Source: Adhaeribacter pallidiroseus
Lineage (GTDB): Bacteria > Bacteroidota > Bacteroidia > Cytophagales > Hymenobacteraceae
Length of the DNA stretch: 64,000 nt
Direction: 5' to 3'
Assembly (NCBI RefSeq): GCF_003340495.1
Contig: NZ_QASA01000001.1
Span: 4,092,001-4,156,000 of the forward strand
Below the pieces are notes generated by a model. The model worked only from the letters and a program-made list of their open reading frames with translations, made no database searches and had not been told where the DNA came from. Below, one piece after another: positions 9,724 to 19,983 of the stretch (position 1 is its first letter; each line of letters begins with the position of its first letter). Position numbers and translations under genes: made by a program.

Positions 9724-11778
9724 GTGACATATGATTTACGCAAGAATATAGCCTGTATGGAAGAAATAGAAAACACGCCCCAATTAGTAAAAGATGATGG
9801 TTGGCTTAGTCCTTTTGCCCCAGATATAATAGAGCGTCAAAATCAGTTTAATCTAACTTTAGAGCAAATACAGCAGCAATACGGTTCCCTCCGCCATTTT
9901 GCAAATCAGCACCAGTATCTCGGTATTAACTACGATGCTAAAAACGAAGGTTGGTGGTACCGCGAATGGGCGCCGGCGGCTAGGCAACTCTTCCTGATTG
10001 GTGATTTTAACGATTGGAACCGCCAATCGCACTCTTTGCAGAAGAACGCCCAAGGTATTTGGGAAATTTTTTTACCCGATCAGGAATATGCCAGCCGGTT
10101 TGGCCACCAAACAAAAGTAAAAGTACACGTTGATGCTGCCAACGGAAGACTCGATCGAATTCCACCTTATATCCGGCGCGCGGTTCAGGACCCGGTGAGT
10201 TATGATTTTGCCGGTCAGGTTTGGTTACCCGAAGAACCGTTTATCTGGACCGACGAAGCTTTTGCTGTCTCCACTATTACCGAACCCGTCATTTATGAAT
10301 GCCATGTGGGTATGGCGCAGGAAAAAGAAGGCGTAGGTACCTACCGCGAGTTTGCCGACGAAATTTTACCCCGCATTGCCCGGGGTGGTTATAATTGCCT
10401 CCAACTTATGGCCGTCATGGAACATCCGTACTACGGTTCGTTTGGCTACCATGTCTCTAACTTTTTTTCACCGACTTCCCGTTTTGGCTCGCCCGAAGAT
10501 TTAAAATATTTAGTTAACGAAGCACATCAGCTCGGCATGGCCGTTATTATGGATGTAGTCCATTCGCACGCGGTAAAAAATGTGGCCGAAGGTTTAGCTA
10601 ACTTCGATGGGTCCGATGACCAATATTTTCATTCGGGGCCGCAAGGTTTCCACCCAGGTTGGGATTCCCGGTTATTTAATTATGGCAAACCCGAAGTTCG
10701 GCAATTTTTATTATCAAATTTAAAATACTGGCTCGAAGAATTTCACTTCGATGGCTTCCGTTTCGATGGCGTTACTTCTATGCTCTATCTGCATCACGGC
10801 GAAGGCGTAGCTTTTGATAATTATAGTAAATATTTCCAGGAAGGCGTAGATAACGATGCTATTTTGTACCTGCAGTTAGCCACCAGTCTGGTACAGGAAG
10901 TAAAACCCGGAGCTATTTGTATTGCCGAAGACATGAGCGGGATGCCGGGCCTTTGCCGACCCATCGACCACGGAGGCGTTGGTTTTGATTACCGGTTGGG
11001 TATGGGAATACCGGATTATTGGATTAAATTATTAAAACACACTCGCGACGAAGATTGGAATATTTATGAAATGTGGGGCGTATTGACCAATCGGCGTTAC
11101 CTCGAAAAAACCATTGCCTACGCCGAATCGCACGACCAAGCTTTAGTGGGTGATAAAACGCTGGCCTTTTGGCTCATGGATAAAGAAATGTACTTTCACA
11201 TGAGTGTAGATGATCCTAATTTAGTTATCGACCGGGGCATTGCCTTGCATAAACTAATCCGGTTAATTACTATTTCCTTAGGCGGCGAAGGTTATTTAAA
11301 CTTTATCGGTAATGAATTCGGGCATCCCGAGTGGGTGGATTTTCCACGGGAAGGTAATAACTGGAGCCATAAACACGCCCGCCGGCAATGGTCGCTGATT
11401 GATAACCCTAATTTAAAATACAAGTTTATGGGTAATTTTGATCGGGCAATGATTAAAACTATTCTGCAAAACCATGTTTTAGCTGCACCACAGGCGCAAC
11501 AACTTAACATGGACACCGCAAATAATATTATTGCTTTTGAGCGGGCCAACTTAATCTTTGTTTTTAACTTTAGTATTCAAAATTCCCTATTCGGCTATAC
11601 TTTTACAGTACCGCAACCCGGAACTTACCAACTTATCCTTACTTCTGATGAGGCTGATTTTGGGGGATTTAACCGCATCGATACCAGCATAGAATATTTC
11701 ACTTACGAAGAAGAAGGCGTTTCTAAATTACGCATTTACAGTACCAATCGCACCGCACTGGTATTTAAAAAGAAGTAA
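9724..11778 (+). CDS. glgB: 1,4-alpha-glucan branching enzyme, eukaryotic-like GH13 type
   Basis: The enzyme cuts an alpha-1,4-glucan chain and reattaches it by an alpha-1,6 bond, making glycogen branches. The 684-residue product has an N-terminal CBM48-like domain (WYREWAPAARQLFLIGDFND, about 79-98), then a GH13 barrel with the nucleophile Asp in FRFDGVTSM (about residue 347) and the acid/base Glu in IAEDMSG (about 401). The short N-terminus and the 'EHPYYGSFGYHVSNFF' region resemble the animal/plant branching-enzyme subgroup rather than E. coli GlgB. The frame opens with GTG at 9724; ATG at 9757 (12th codon) is an equally good start. It probably works with the GT3 glycogen synthase at 26808-28649. 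Confidence 0.94.
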   Translation: MTYDLRKNIACMEEIENTPQLVKDDGWLSPFAPDIIERQNQFNLTLEQIQQQYGSLRHFANQHQYLGINYDAKNEGWWYREWAPAARQLFLIGDFNDWNRQSHSLQKNAQGIWEIFLPDQEYASRFGHQTKVKVHVDAANGRLDRIPPYIRRAVQDPVSYDFAGQVWLPEEPFIWTDEAFAVSTITEPVIYECHVGMAQEKEGVGTYREFADEILPRIARGGYNCLQLMAVMEHPYYGSFGYHVSNFFSPTSRFGSPEDLKYLVNEAHQLGMAVIMDVVHSHAVKNVAEGLANFDGSDDQYFHSGPQGFHPGWDSRLFNYGKPEVRQFLLSNLKYWLEEFHFDGFRFDGVTSMLYLHHGEGVAFDNYSKYFQEGVDNDAILYLQLATSLVQEVKPGAICIAEDMSGMPGLCRPIDHGGVGFDYRLGMGIPDYWIKLLKHTRDEDWNIYEMWGVLTNRRYLEKTIAYAESHDQALVGDKTLAFWLMDKEMYFHMSVDDPNLVIDRGIALHKLIRLITISLGGEGYLNFIGNEFGHPEWVDFPREGNNWSHKHARRQWSLIDNPNLKYKFMGNFDRAMIKTILQNHVLAAPQAQQLNMDTANNIIAFERANLIFVFNFSIQNSLFGYTFTVPQPGTYQLILTSDEADFGGFNRIDTSIEYFTYEEEGVSKLRIYSTNRTALVFKKK

Positions 11779-12040
11779 AAAGCTTAAACCATTATATTTT
11801 TTAAATTTTAATTATTCCATTATCAGAAGCAGGAGCTACTCCTGCTTTTTTTATGGATATATCTTTATAGATTTTTAAATAGAAAAACACAAAATTTTAA
11901 AAAAATGCAACTAAGATAATAATCCGTTATTCTAAATATATAATTAGCAAGTAGCTTTTCTAATAATGCCGTTTTTGAAATAAAATATTGTAAATTGTTT
12001 ACAATTAATTGTAAATATAACCTCCTTTTAAATTTAAATA

Positions 12041-12667
12041 ATGGACAGAAGAGAAGCTATGCTGCGAGTGGCTGCTTTAATGGGTAGTGCCATTTCCGCT
12101 CCGCTCCTATCCGGCCTGTTGTACAGTTGCGAAACTAAAACCAGCAACAACCAAGACACTAAAACCACTACCCTTGTCTCGGATAAGCATAAGGCCATGA
12201 TTCAGGAAATCACCGAAATTATTATTCCGGCTACCAGTACTCCTGGTGCTAAAGAAGCCAAAGTACCGGAATATGTGTTAATTATGTTGGCTGATTGCTA
12301 TCCGGAAAAAGACCAGCAACGGTTTTTTAAAGGTTTAGATACCCTGGACGAACGCGCCAAACAAGCGCACGGCACCGAATTCCTGGACTGCAAACCTGAA
12401 CAGCAATTGGCTTTACTAAACAAAGAAGATGCTTTAGCCAAAGCCGAACGTGACGAGCAAAACAGAATAAAAGCCCAGGCTAAAACGCGGGAAGAAAAAG
12501 AGAAAGAAGTGGAGCCCTCCTTCTTTTCAATGATGAAGGAAATGACTTTAGTAGGTTATTTTACTTCGGAACCAGGCGCCACCAAAGCTTTGGCCTACGT
12601 GCACGTACCGGGCCGGTTTGAAGGTTGTACCCCCCTGACACCGGGCCAAAAAGGTTGGGCTACTTAA
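12041..12667 (+). CDS. Gluconate 2-dehydrogenase subunit 3 family protein, Tat-type lipoprotein
   Basis: Proteins of this family are small partners of GMC-type membrane dehydrogenases and help export or mature the flavin subunit. The 208-residue product starts with twin arginines (DRREAMLRVAALMG, residues 2-15), then a hydrophobic stretch and LLYSC with Cys30, which fits a Tat signal with a lipobox. The mature part is charged and helical (KTREEKEKEVE near 148-158) and ends in GQKGWAT. The GMC oxidoreductase begins 71 bases downstream, the usual pairing. The substrate is unknown. Confidence 0.85.
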   Translation: MDRREAMLRVAALMGSAISAPLLSGLLYSCETKTSNNQDTKTTTLVSDKHKAMIQEITEIIIPATSTPGAKEAKVPEYVLIMLADCYPEKDQQRFFKGLDTLDERAKQAHGTEFLDCKPEQQLALLNKEDALAKAERDEQNRIKAQAKTREEKEKEVEPSFFSMMKEMTLVGYFTSEPGATKALAYVHVPGRFEGCTPLTPGQKGWAT

Positions 12668-12738
12668 TCAAGGCTATTTATTTTCTGAATAGCTCCTTTC
12701 ATTTATTAAATTTTTAAATTTTTAGCATTTTCTTTTCC

Positions 12739-14439
12739 ATGAATATAAACGGTAAAGCAAAAGAACAAAATACCTATGACGCCATCGTTATTGGTTCCGG
12801 CATCAGTGGTGGCTGGGCTGCCAAAGAACTCACCGAAAAGGGTTTAAAAGTGTTATTACTCGAACGGGGCCGTAATGTGGAGCACGTAAAAGATTATACC
12901 ACCGCCATGAAACACCCCTGGGAATTTGCCCACCGGGGTAAAATTACTTTAGCCCAAAAAGAAACCCATCCTTATTTAAGCCGGGATTATCCTTATAACG
13001 AAACCAACGAAAGTTTCTGGATAAACGATAATGATGCGCCTTACAGCGAAAAAAAACGGTTTGATTGGTACCGCGGTAATATTGTGGGTGGCAAATCGAT
13101 TATGTGGGGCCGGCAATCTTACCGGCTTGCTGACCTGGATTTTGAAGCCAACGCCAAACAAAGTATCGGAGTAGATTGGCCCATCCGGTATAAAGATATA
13201 GCGCCTTGGTACGATTACGTTGAAAAATTTGCGGGTATTAGCGGCGCCAAAGAAAATATCCCGCATTTGCCGGATGGCGAGTTTTTACCCCCCATGGAAC
13301 TCAACTGCGTAGAGAAAGATGTAAAAAAACACATCGAATCTAAGTTCAAAGGCCGGCATTTGACTATCGGGCGGGTAGCTAACTTAACGCAGCCGCACAA
13401 TGGACGGGCCTCGTGCCAATACCGGAACTTATGTAGCCGCGGTTGCCCCTACGGCGCTTATTTCAGTACGCAGGCTTCTACCCTGCCCGCTGCCATGAAA
13501 ACGGGTAACCTTACCCTACAGCCACACTCGCTGGTGAGTAACATTATCTTCGATGAAAAATTAAATAAAGCTACCGGCGTAACGGTAATTAATACCCAAA
13601 CCAGTGCCACCACTGATTACTTTGCCAAAATTATTTTTGTAAACGGTTCAACTTTAGGTACTACTTTCGTTCTGCTCAATTCTATTTCAAATCGTTTCCC
13701 CAATGGTTTAGGTAGTTCCAGCGGTCAGTTAGGCCATAATTTAATGGATCATCATTTCCGGATTGGGGCCACCGGCGAAGCCGAAGGTTTTGATGATCAA
13801 TATTACTACGGTCGTCGTGCAAACGGCATCTATATTCCGCGTTTTAGAAACTTAGGTGATGAAAAACGCGATTACGTTCGGGGCTTTGGTTACCAGGGCG
13901 GGGCCAGCCGGGATAGTTGGATGCGTGGAGTAGCCGAAATGGGTATTGGCGCTAACTTTAAAGATGAGCTTTCGAAGCCTGGCCAGTGGAAGATGAACTT
14001 AACCGGCTTTGGTGAATGCCTGCCGTATTACGAAAATCAGGTACTCTTAAATAAAGAGACAAAAGATAAGTGGGGCTTACCAACATTGGATATTGATGCC
14101 GAGTTTAAAGACAACGAGATGAAAATGCGGAAAGACATGATGAACGATGCCGCCGAAATGCTGGAAGCTGCCGGTCTCAAAAATGTGACCACCTACGATA
14201 ACGGTTCTTATCCCGGCATGGCTATCCACGAAATGGGTACCGCTCGCATGGGTCGCGATCCAAAAACTTCGGTACTAAATGCTTTTAATCAATTGCACGA
14301 AGTAAAAAATGTATTTGTAACCGATGGCGCCTGCATGACTTCAGCTGCCTGTCAAAATCCATCGCTTACCTACATGGCCTTAACGGCCCGGGCTGCTGAT
14401 TTTGCCGTTAAAGAACTGAAGAAAGGTAATATCGCCTGA
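12739..14439 (+). CDS. GMC-family FAD-dependent oxidoreductase
   Basis: GMC flavoproteins oxidise alcohols or sugars using FAD. The 566-residue product has the Rossmann motif GSGISGG (residues 19-25) with the ribose-binding Glu at the next strand (LLLERG, Glu42), a cysteine-rich loop (CQYRNLCSRGCPYGAY, about 227-242) typical of the gluconate/sorbitol dehydrogenase subgroup, and the C-terminal GMC domain with an active-site His near 497 (AIHEMGTARMG) and Asn near 540 (CQNPSLTYMAL). No signal peptide is seen, consistent with export as a complex by the Tat signal on subunit 3 just upstream. The sugar or polyol oxidised cannot be told from sequence. Confidence 0.92.
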   Translation: MNINGKAKEQNTYDAIVIGSGISGGWAAKELTEKGLKVLLLERGRNVEHVKDYTTAMKHPWEFAHRGKITLAQKETHPYLSRDYPYNETNESFWINDNDAPYSEKKRFDWYRGNIVGGKSIMWGRQSYRLADLDFEANAKQSIGVDWPIRYKDIAPWYDYVEKFAGISGAKENIPHLPDGEFLPPMELNCVEKDVKKHIESKFKGRHLTIGRVANLTQPHNGRASCQYRNLCSRGCPYGAYFSTQASTLPAAMKTGNLTLQPHSLVSNIIFDEKLNKATGVTVINTQTSATTDYFAKIIFVNGSTLGTTFVLLNSISNRFPNGLGSSSGQLGHNLMDHHFRIGATGEAEGFDDQYYYGRRANGIYIPRFRNLGDEKRDYVRGFGYQGGASRDSWMRGVAEMGIGANFKDELSKPGQWKMNLTGFGECLPYYENQVLLNKETKDKWGLPTLDIDAEFKDNEMKMRKDMMNDAAEMLEAAGLKNVTTYDNGSYPGMAIHEMGTARMGRDPKTSVLNAFNQLHEVKNVFVTDGACMTSAACQNPSLTYMALTARAADFAVKELKKGNIA

Positions 14440-14453
14440 TAAATTCACAAACC

Positions 14454-14496
14454 AATAACAGAAAAGGCCGACTAAATGTCGGCCTTTTCTGTTATT
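14454..14496. terminator. Bidirectional terminator between convergent genes
   Basis: AATAACAGAAAAGGCCGAC and its exact reverse complement form a 19-bp stem with a TAAAT loop between the GMC gene (plus) and the glycosyltransferase (minus). The A/T ends provide a U-tract in both directions. Confidence 0.88.
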
Positions 14497-14527
14497 CAAG
14501 TAATAATCAACAATAAAATTTAAAAAA

Positions 14528-15877
14528 TCAGGCTTGCTCTACTACTTTTTCCAGAACATCCAGAATTTCTTCGGAGGTTTTTTCCCAGGTAAGAGATTCA
14601 ATATCCTGGTACGAATCAGCAATTACTTTTTCGCGTAAAGCTTCATCTTCCAGTAAAGCAAGAATGTGCGCAGCCATAGTTTCAATATCATTGTAATCTG
14701 CTTTTAAAGCACTGTGCAGTACTTCCGCGGCCCCTGATTGGTTAGAGATAACCGCCGGCACCCCAAACTGTGCTGCTTCTATGGCGGATAAGCCAAAAGG
14801 CTCCGATACCGAAGGCATACAATACACATCCGCAATAGCCAATAAGTTTTCTACTTTCTCGCGATCCAGGAAGCCGGTAAATTCAAATTTGTTATCCAGT
14901 TGTAAATATTGGTCTGAGGTTAACAGTTCTTGCAACTGATTACCCGTGCCCGCCATTACAAATTGCACATCTTTGTTTTTCTCCAATACTTTGGCGGCAA
15001 TGTCTAGGAAATAGGCGGCACCTTTTTGTTCGGTTATCCGGCCCAAAAACAAAACAATTTTATCTGCGTCCGGTGCTTTATCTTTCCGAACCGGTTGCTT
15101 CGAGTCTATGCCATTGTAAACTGGTTGTATCCGCTCCGGCAAAATACCATACTGGGTTTGTATGATTTTAGCCGTATACTCACTTACCGGAATAATAAAA
15201 TCGGCTTTATCCAAAGCTTGTTTTTCCAATTCGTAAATCCAGCCTTGGCTGTCTTTACCGGCCCGGTCGTAGCTTAAAGAGTGCACGTGCACGACTAATG
15301 GTTTGCCGCTCACCAATTTTAACTCTACCCCCGCTAAAAAGGTCATCCAATCGTGGGCATAAATAATATCAAAATCTTTATGCGAAGCCAGCCGGGTAGC
15401 ATAGCGGGCATATTGAATAACCGCGGAGTTGGCATCCATTTTTTCCAGGCTGGTGTGGCCAAATACATTTAATTCTTCCACCGGCTCGGTAATGGTTACT
15501 GGATGATAAGCAACTTTAACCGGTGGAGTTGTGGTAGCTGTATTTTCTATTAGTTCGCTCTTTGTTTCCGGTACAATAGTCAATGCTTCTTCAGCATTTT
15601 CGTAAGGCAGAATATTAGCGGGTACATACATCACATCACCAAAAGCAGAATACTCCGGCTTAGTAAACGCTGCTTTAATGTTTTGAATATCGATGTTGTT
15701 AAGGCCCGTTAAATCAACATTTTGCAAAATAAAATCCGGATCCGATTTAGGTAGGATCAGCGTAAGATCGACCTTTCCGGCCAGAGATTTAGAGATACCA
15801 TAACAGGCAGCACCCAATCCGCCGGCAACAATTGGGGGAAATTCCCAACCTAACATCAATACTTTTAGCTTTCTCAT
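14528..15877 (-). CDS. Glycosyltransferase with GT-B fold (GT4/GT5 type, glycogen-synthase-like)
   Basis: A retaining GT-B enzyme, probably making an alpha-glucan or a related glycoside. The 449-residue product opens with VLMLGWEFPPIVAGGLG (residues 5-21), the N-terminal nucleotide-sugar/glycan loop shared by starch/glycogen synthases and GT4 enzymes. It has HVHSLSYD and a C-terminal donor site (LGRITEQKGAAYFLD, near 283-297, and EPFGLSAIEAAQFGVPAV near 361-378) with the E-x7-E motif. A low-complexity insert (about 100-135, Thr/Glu/Pro rich) separates parts of the N-domain. It lies divergently from the GH31 alpha-glucosidase, which suggests alpha-glucan or oligosaccharide turnover. GT4 versus GT5 membership needs a search. 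Confidence 0.85.
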   Translation of the reverse strand: MRKLKVLMLGWEFPPIVAGGLGAACYGISKSLAGKVDLTLILPKSDPDFILQNVDLTGLNNIDIQNIKAAFTKPEYSAFGDVMYVPANILPYENAEEALTIVPETKSELIENTATTTPPVKVAYHPVTITEPVEELNVFGHTSLEKMDANSAVIQYARYATRLASHKDFDIIYAHDWMTFLAGVELKLVSGKPLVVHVHSLSYDRAGKDSQGWIYELEKQALDKADFIIPVSEYTAKIIQTQYGILPERIQPVYNGIDSKQPVRKDKAPDADKIVLFLGRITEQKGAAYFLDIAAKVLEKNKDVQFVMAGTGNQLQELLTSDQYLQLDNKFEFTGFLDREKVENLLAIADVYCMPSVSEPFGLSAIEAAQFGVPAVISNQSGAAEVLHSALKADYNDIETMAAHILALLEDEALREKVIADSYQDIESLTWEKTSEEILDVLEKVVEQA

Positions 15878-16242
15878 GTAAGTAACTTCTTTAACAACGT
15901 CTGAAATAGAACCAATAAATTATTTATTTATGAATTATTCTTATTTACTAAGTAAATAATCAAAAAATGCTATATATATTTGTTATATTTCTTTATTAAA
16001 CTAAACATTCCAAAGAAGTATACGAGAATTCAACTTCTCTACTTACCTTTAACAACAACGAATTTTTAGTTAGATTTTAAACATTAACCACAATAAAGTT
16101 AATGCATTTAATAATATCGTAATTTTTTTACGAATTTAGTAAAGAATTATGAAAACGAATAAATATTTTTAAAATTATTATTTTTTTTCTTATTCAATTC
16201 TATTCTGCTGCTCATCAACTAAATAAAGTTTAATGCCATTAT
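15878..16242. other. AT-rich divergent intergenic region
   Basis: 365 bases between the divergent glycosyltransferase and GH31 genes. It is strongly AT-rich and must hold both promoters, but no clear TTG/TAnnTTTG pair was found on either strand. No ORF, RNA or repeat was recognised. Confidence 0.6.
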
Positions 16243-18663
16243 ATGGAAAATATAATCCACGAAGGTAATTACATGATAAATGACCTGACAAACAGAAAAG
16301 GAGAACTGTTTCCGGGTACTATACTGGATTGCAAACACGAAAATAATAACTTTTACTTTTACTGCGATAACAATGTTATTCTGCATATAAAAGCTTTAAC
16401 CGATAAAATAATCCGGTTTCGGTACGCAGTGGATGGTGATTTTCCGAAAGATTTTTCTTATGCTTTATCTGATGCTTACCAGCCGGAAAAACCAACGTTG
16501 GAATTTAAAGAAAAAACCGATCATTTTCGCATTACTACCAACCGAATTATAATAACCATCTGGAAAGAAAATCTGTCGGTTAGAATACTAGATAAATCGG
16601 GTACCATTCTTATTGAAGACGAAAGAGGCTTTCATTGGGAGTATGATCAAACAACCGGAAACGATGTTGTTAAAATAAGTAAAAAAGTACAAAGTGGCGA
16701 GCATTATTACGGGCTCGGCGACAAAGCCTTTAACATGAACCTGCGAGGCCGGCGGGTGCAAAATTGGGGAAGCGATACCTACGGCTACGGCAAAAACTCG
16801 GATCCGCTTTACAAGAACATTCCTTTTTACATTGGCTTACACCAGAAAATAGCTTACGGCATGTTCTTCGATAACAGCTTCCGGAGTTATTTTGACTTTG
16901 CTGCGGAACGCAGCAACGTAACCAGCTATTGGGCACAAGGCGGCGAAATGAATTATTATTTTATTTACGGCCCCGAACTAATAGAAGTAACGGCCCAATA
17001 CACCAACCTAACCGGTAAACCCGAATTACCGCCGCTTTGGGCCTTAGGTTACCACCAGTGCAAGTGGAGTTATTACCCGGAACAAAAAGTAAAAGAAATC
17101 GCCGCCAATTTCCGGGAGCGCCAGATTCCCTGCGACGCCATTTACCTGGATATTGATTACATGGAAGGTTTCCGGTGTTTTACCTGGAGCAAAGACCGTT
17201 TTCCAGATCCAAAACGCATGGTGCAGGAACTAGCCCAAGATGGCTTTAAAACTATTGTCATTATCGATCCGGGCATAAAAATAGATAAAGACTACTGGGT
17301 GTATCAGGAAGGGCTCGCCAATGATTATTTTTGCCGCCGCGCCGATGGACCACTGATGAAAGGCTCGGTATGGCCTGGTCTGTGCAACTTTCCGGATTAT
17401 ACCCGCCCCAACGTGCGGGAATGGTGGGCAGGTTTATTTAAAGAACTAATAGCAACCGGGATAAAGGGGGTTTGGAACGACATGAACGAACCCGCCGTTT
17501 TTGAGCAAGGTACTTTTCCGGATGATGTGCGTTTTGATCACGATGGCCACCCGTGTAGTCATAAAAAAGCGCATAATATTTACGGCATGCAGATGGCCCG
17601 CGCTACTTACCAGGGCGTAAAAAAATATGCTTACCCCAACCGGCCGTTTACCATAACCCGCTCGGGTTATTCCGGAGTGCAGCGTTTTGCCGCTACCTGG
17701 ACCGGTGATAACATCGCCAGTTGGGAACACATGTGGCTGGCCAATATTCAATGCCAGCGTTTAAGTATTTCGGGTTATTCTTTTGCCGGCTCCGATATTG
17801 GCGGATTTATTGAAACACCTTCCGGGGAGTTATACATTCGTTGGTTAGCGTTAGGTGTATTTCATCCTTTTTGCCGGACTCATTCTTCCGGCGACCATGG
17901 CGAGCAAGAGCCTTGGTCGTTTGGCGACGAAAATACCGATTTAGCCCGCAAGTTTATTCAGCTCCGTTACCAGCTAATGCCTTACATGTATACTACCTTC
18001 TGGCAGTATACAACCTTCGGCACTCCCATGCTCAAACCTTTAGTTTACCTGGACCAGTACGATTCCGAAACTTACTTACGCATGGCCGAATTTGGATTAG
18101 GTGACAATTTGCTGGTTTGCCCGATTACACAACCTGAAGCCGATGGCCGCTGGCTGTATTTACCGCGTGGTAACTGGTATTATTACTGGACCGACGAATT
18201 AGTGGTGGGCGGAAAAGAAGTGTGGGCCGAAGCCAAATTGGATCGCATTCCCTTGTATGTGCAAGCGGGCGCCGTTATTCCCATGTACCCGATAAGGCAA
18301 TACGTAGGCGAAAAGGCTATTGAAGAATTAACTTTACACGTGTATCATAAAAACGGGGCACACCAAAGCACTTTGTTCGAAGATGCCGGCGATGGCTATG
18401 GCTATCAAAATGGGGAATGCCTGGTAAAGAAATTTGCTACCGTGGGCACTACGCAAAGTCTGAATGTGCAGCAAACTGTTTCGGGTAATTTTATTCCTAC
18501 TTATCATACCTGTAAGATCGTGTTACACGGTTTACCTTTCGAGGTAACCCTTACGATAATAGATGACCAAGCTTTACCGCTCAGCGAGATAATAAGAGAC
18601 GAAACGCAAAATACTTACACCCTTATCGTAAATGCCAACTTTTTGAGTTTAACTTTCCGGTAA
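16243..18663 (+). CDS. GH31-family alpha-glucosidase
   Basis: GH31 enzymes release alpha-linked glucose (or xylose) from oligosaccharide ends. The 806-residue product has an N-terminal beta-sandwich followed by the catalytic barrel. The nucleophile is Asp413 in GVWNDMNEP and the acid/base Asp489 in TWTGDN; a beta-rich C-terminal part ends the protein. No signal peptide is visible, so it is probably cytoplasmic. ATG 16243 is used; ATG 16273 (11th codon, MINDLTNRK) is an alternative. Its neighbours, a glycosyltransferase and fructose-bisphosphate aldolase, place it in sugar metabolism. Substrate specificity (maltose, isomaltose or xyloside) cannot be set from motifs alone. Confidence 0.93.
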   Translation: MENIIHEGNYMINDLTNRKGELFPGTILDCKHENNNFYFYCDNNVILHIKALTDKIIRFRYAVDGDFPKDFSYALSDAYQPEKPTLEFKEKTDHFRITTNRIIITIWKENLSVRILDKSGTILIEDERGFHWEYDQTTGNDVVKISKKVQSGEHYYGLGDKAFNMNLRGRRVQNWGSDTYGYGKNSDPLYKNIPFYIGLHQKIAYGMFFDNSFRSYFDFAAERSNVTSYWAQGGEMNYYFIYGPELIEVTAQYTNLTGKPELPPLWALGYHQCKWSYYPEQKVKEIAANFRERQIPCDAIYLDIDYMEGFRCFTWSKDRFPDPKRMVQELAQDGFKTIVIIDPGIKIDKDYWVYQEGLANDYFCRRADGPLMKGSVWPGLCNFPDYTRPNVREWWAGLFKELIATGIKGVWNDMNEPAVFEQGTFPDDVRFDHDGHPCSHKKAHNIYGMQMARATYQGVKKYAYPNRPFTITRSGYSGVQRFAATWTGDNIASWEHMWLANIQCQRLSISGYSFAGSDIGGFIETPSGELYIRWLALGVFHPFCRTHSSGDHGEQEPWSFGDENTDLARKFIQLRYQLMPYMYTTFWQYTTFGTPMLKPLVYLDQYDSETYLRMAEFGLGDNLLVCPITQPEADGRWLYLPRGNWYYYWTDELVVGGKEVWAEAKLDRIPLYVQAGAVIPMYPIRQYVGEKAIEELTLHVYHKNGAHQSTLFEDAGDGYGYQNGECLVKKFATVGTTQSLNVQQTVSGNFIPTYHTCKIVLHGLPFEVTLTIIDDQALPLSEIIRDETQNTYTLIVNANFLSLTFR

Positions 18664-18674
18664 GTGTTGCCTCT

Positions 18675-18718
18675 AAAACTAAAAAGCCACGGGTTTACAC
18701 CTGTGGCTTTTTAGTTTT
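18675..18718. terminator. Bidirectional terminator after GH31 and aldolase
   Basis: AAAACTAAAAAGCCAC and GTGGCTTTTTAGTTTT pair perfectly (16 bp) around a 12-base loop, followed by a T-run on the plus strand and preceded by A-rich sequence serving the minus-strand aldolase gene. Confidence 0.88.
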
Positions 18719-18728
18719 TTTTTAAATT

Positions 18729-19805
18729 TTAGTTACGATTTAAAGCATTTAAATCTTCAAACGCTTCTTTTAAACGGGCAATAAAGTTCTTTTCCCCTTC
18801 GCGTAACCAAACCCGGGGATCATAGTATTTTTTATTCGGGCTATCTTCGCCATCGGGGTTACCAATCTGCGCCTGCAGGTAGCCTTTCTTGCTTTCGTAA
18901 TAATTCCGGATACCATCCCAGAAAGCCCATTGCATATCGGTATCAATATTCATTTTAACGGCACCGTACTCAATCGCTTCTTTAATTTTGTGTTTCTCAG
19001 AGCCGGAGCCACCGTGGAACACAAAATTCACCGGATTAGAGCCGGTTCCAAATTTCTGTTGAATGTATTCCTGCGAATTTTTTAAAATTTCGGGACGAAG
19101 CTCTACGTTACCGGGTTTATAAACGCCGTGTACGTTACCAAAAGCCGCCGCAATGGTAAAATGTTCGCTAATAGCTTTTAAGGTTTCGTAAGCATAAGCT
19201 ACGTGCTCCGGTTGGGTATATAAATGCGAGGCATCTACATCCGAGTTGTCTACGCCGTCTTCTTCGCCGCCGGTTACGCCCAACTCAATTTCTACGGTCA
19301 TCCCCATTTTACTCATCCGCTCTAAATAACGGGCACACGTTTCAATGTTTTCCTGAATATCTTCTTCCGATAAATCGAGCATGTGGGAGCTGTACAACGG
19401 TTTGCCGTGTTGCGCGTAAAATTTCTCGCCGGCATCTAGTAAACCATCAATCCAAGGCAGTAATTTTTTTGCAGCGTGGTCGGTGTGTAATACCACCGGT
19501 ACGCCATACGCTTCGGCCATTAAATGCACGTGCTGGGCTCCCGAAATGCCACCGGCAATAGCGGCTTTCTGGCCATCGTTGTTTAAGCCTTTACCGGCAA
19601 AATATTGCGCACCGCCGTTCGAAAACTGAATGATGACCGGGGAATTTACCGCTTTAGCGGTTTCCAGCACCGCATTAACGGTTTCGGTACTAATTACGTT
19701 TACTGCCGGCAGGGCAAAATTATTTTCGTTGGCATAATTAAATAAGGCTTGCACATCGTCGCCGAATAATACGCCCGGTTTAAATTTGGTCATCACGTCA
19801 CTCAT
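18729..19805 (-). CDS. fbaA: Class II fructose-bisphosphate aldolase
   Basis: Zinc-dependent aldolase that splits fructose 1,6-bisphosphate into glyceraldehyde 3-phosphate and DHAP, and condenses them in gluconeogenesis. The 358-residue product is of the long class IIA type (E. coli FbaA-like). Zinc/catalytic segments visible include VVLHTDHAAKK (about 103-113), GVTGGEEDGVDN (about 177-188), NVHGVYKPGNVEL and FVFHGGSGS (about 261-269). It is a single gene sharing a bidirectional terminator with the GH31 gene. Confidence 0.97.
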   Translation of the reverse strand: MSDVMTKFKPGVLFGDDVQALFNYANENNFALPAVNVISTETVNAVLETAKAVNSPVIIQFSNGGAQYFAGKGLNNDGQKAAIAGGISGAQHVHLMAEAYGVPVVLHTDHAAKKLLPWIDGLLDAGEKFYAQHGKPLYSSHMLDLSEEDIQENIETCARYLERMSKMGMTVEIELGVTGGEEDGVDNSDVDASHLYTQPEHVAYAYETLKAISEHFTIAAAFGNVHGVYKPGNVELRPEILKNSQEYIQQKFGTGSNPVNFVFHGGSGSEKHKIKEAIEYGAVKMNIDTDMQWAFWDGIRNYYESKKGYLQAQIGNPDGEDSPNKKYYDPRVWLREGEKNFIARLKEAFEDLNALNRN

Positions 19806-19983
19806 TGCTTATAATATAATTAAATAGGTTTACTGAATTTTTAGAAAGAAAGTAATTGGTCTGAATTAATATTTTCTAATTAAACCAGCGCAATACTACT
19901 TTTTTTTATCGTAATTAAAAATTTATGCTTTTACTTTTCAACAAAATTACTCCTTTGCTAAAAAATTGATCTACCAGCATAAA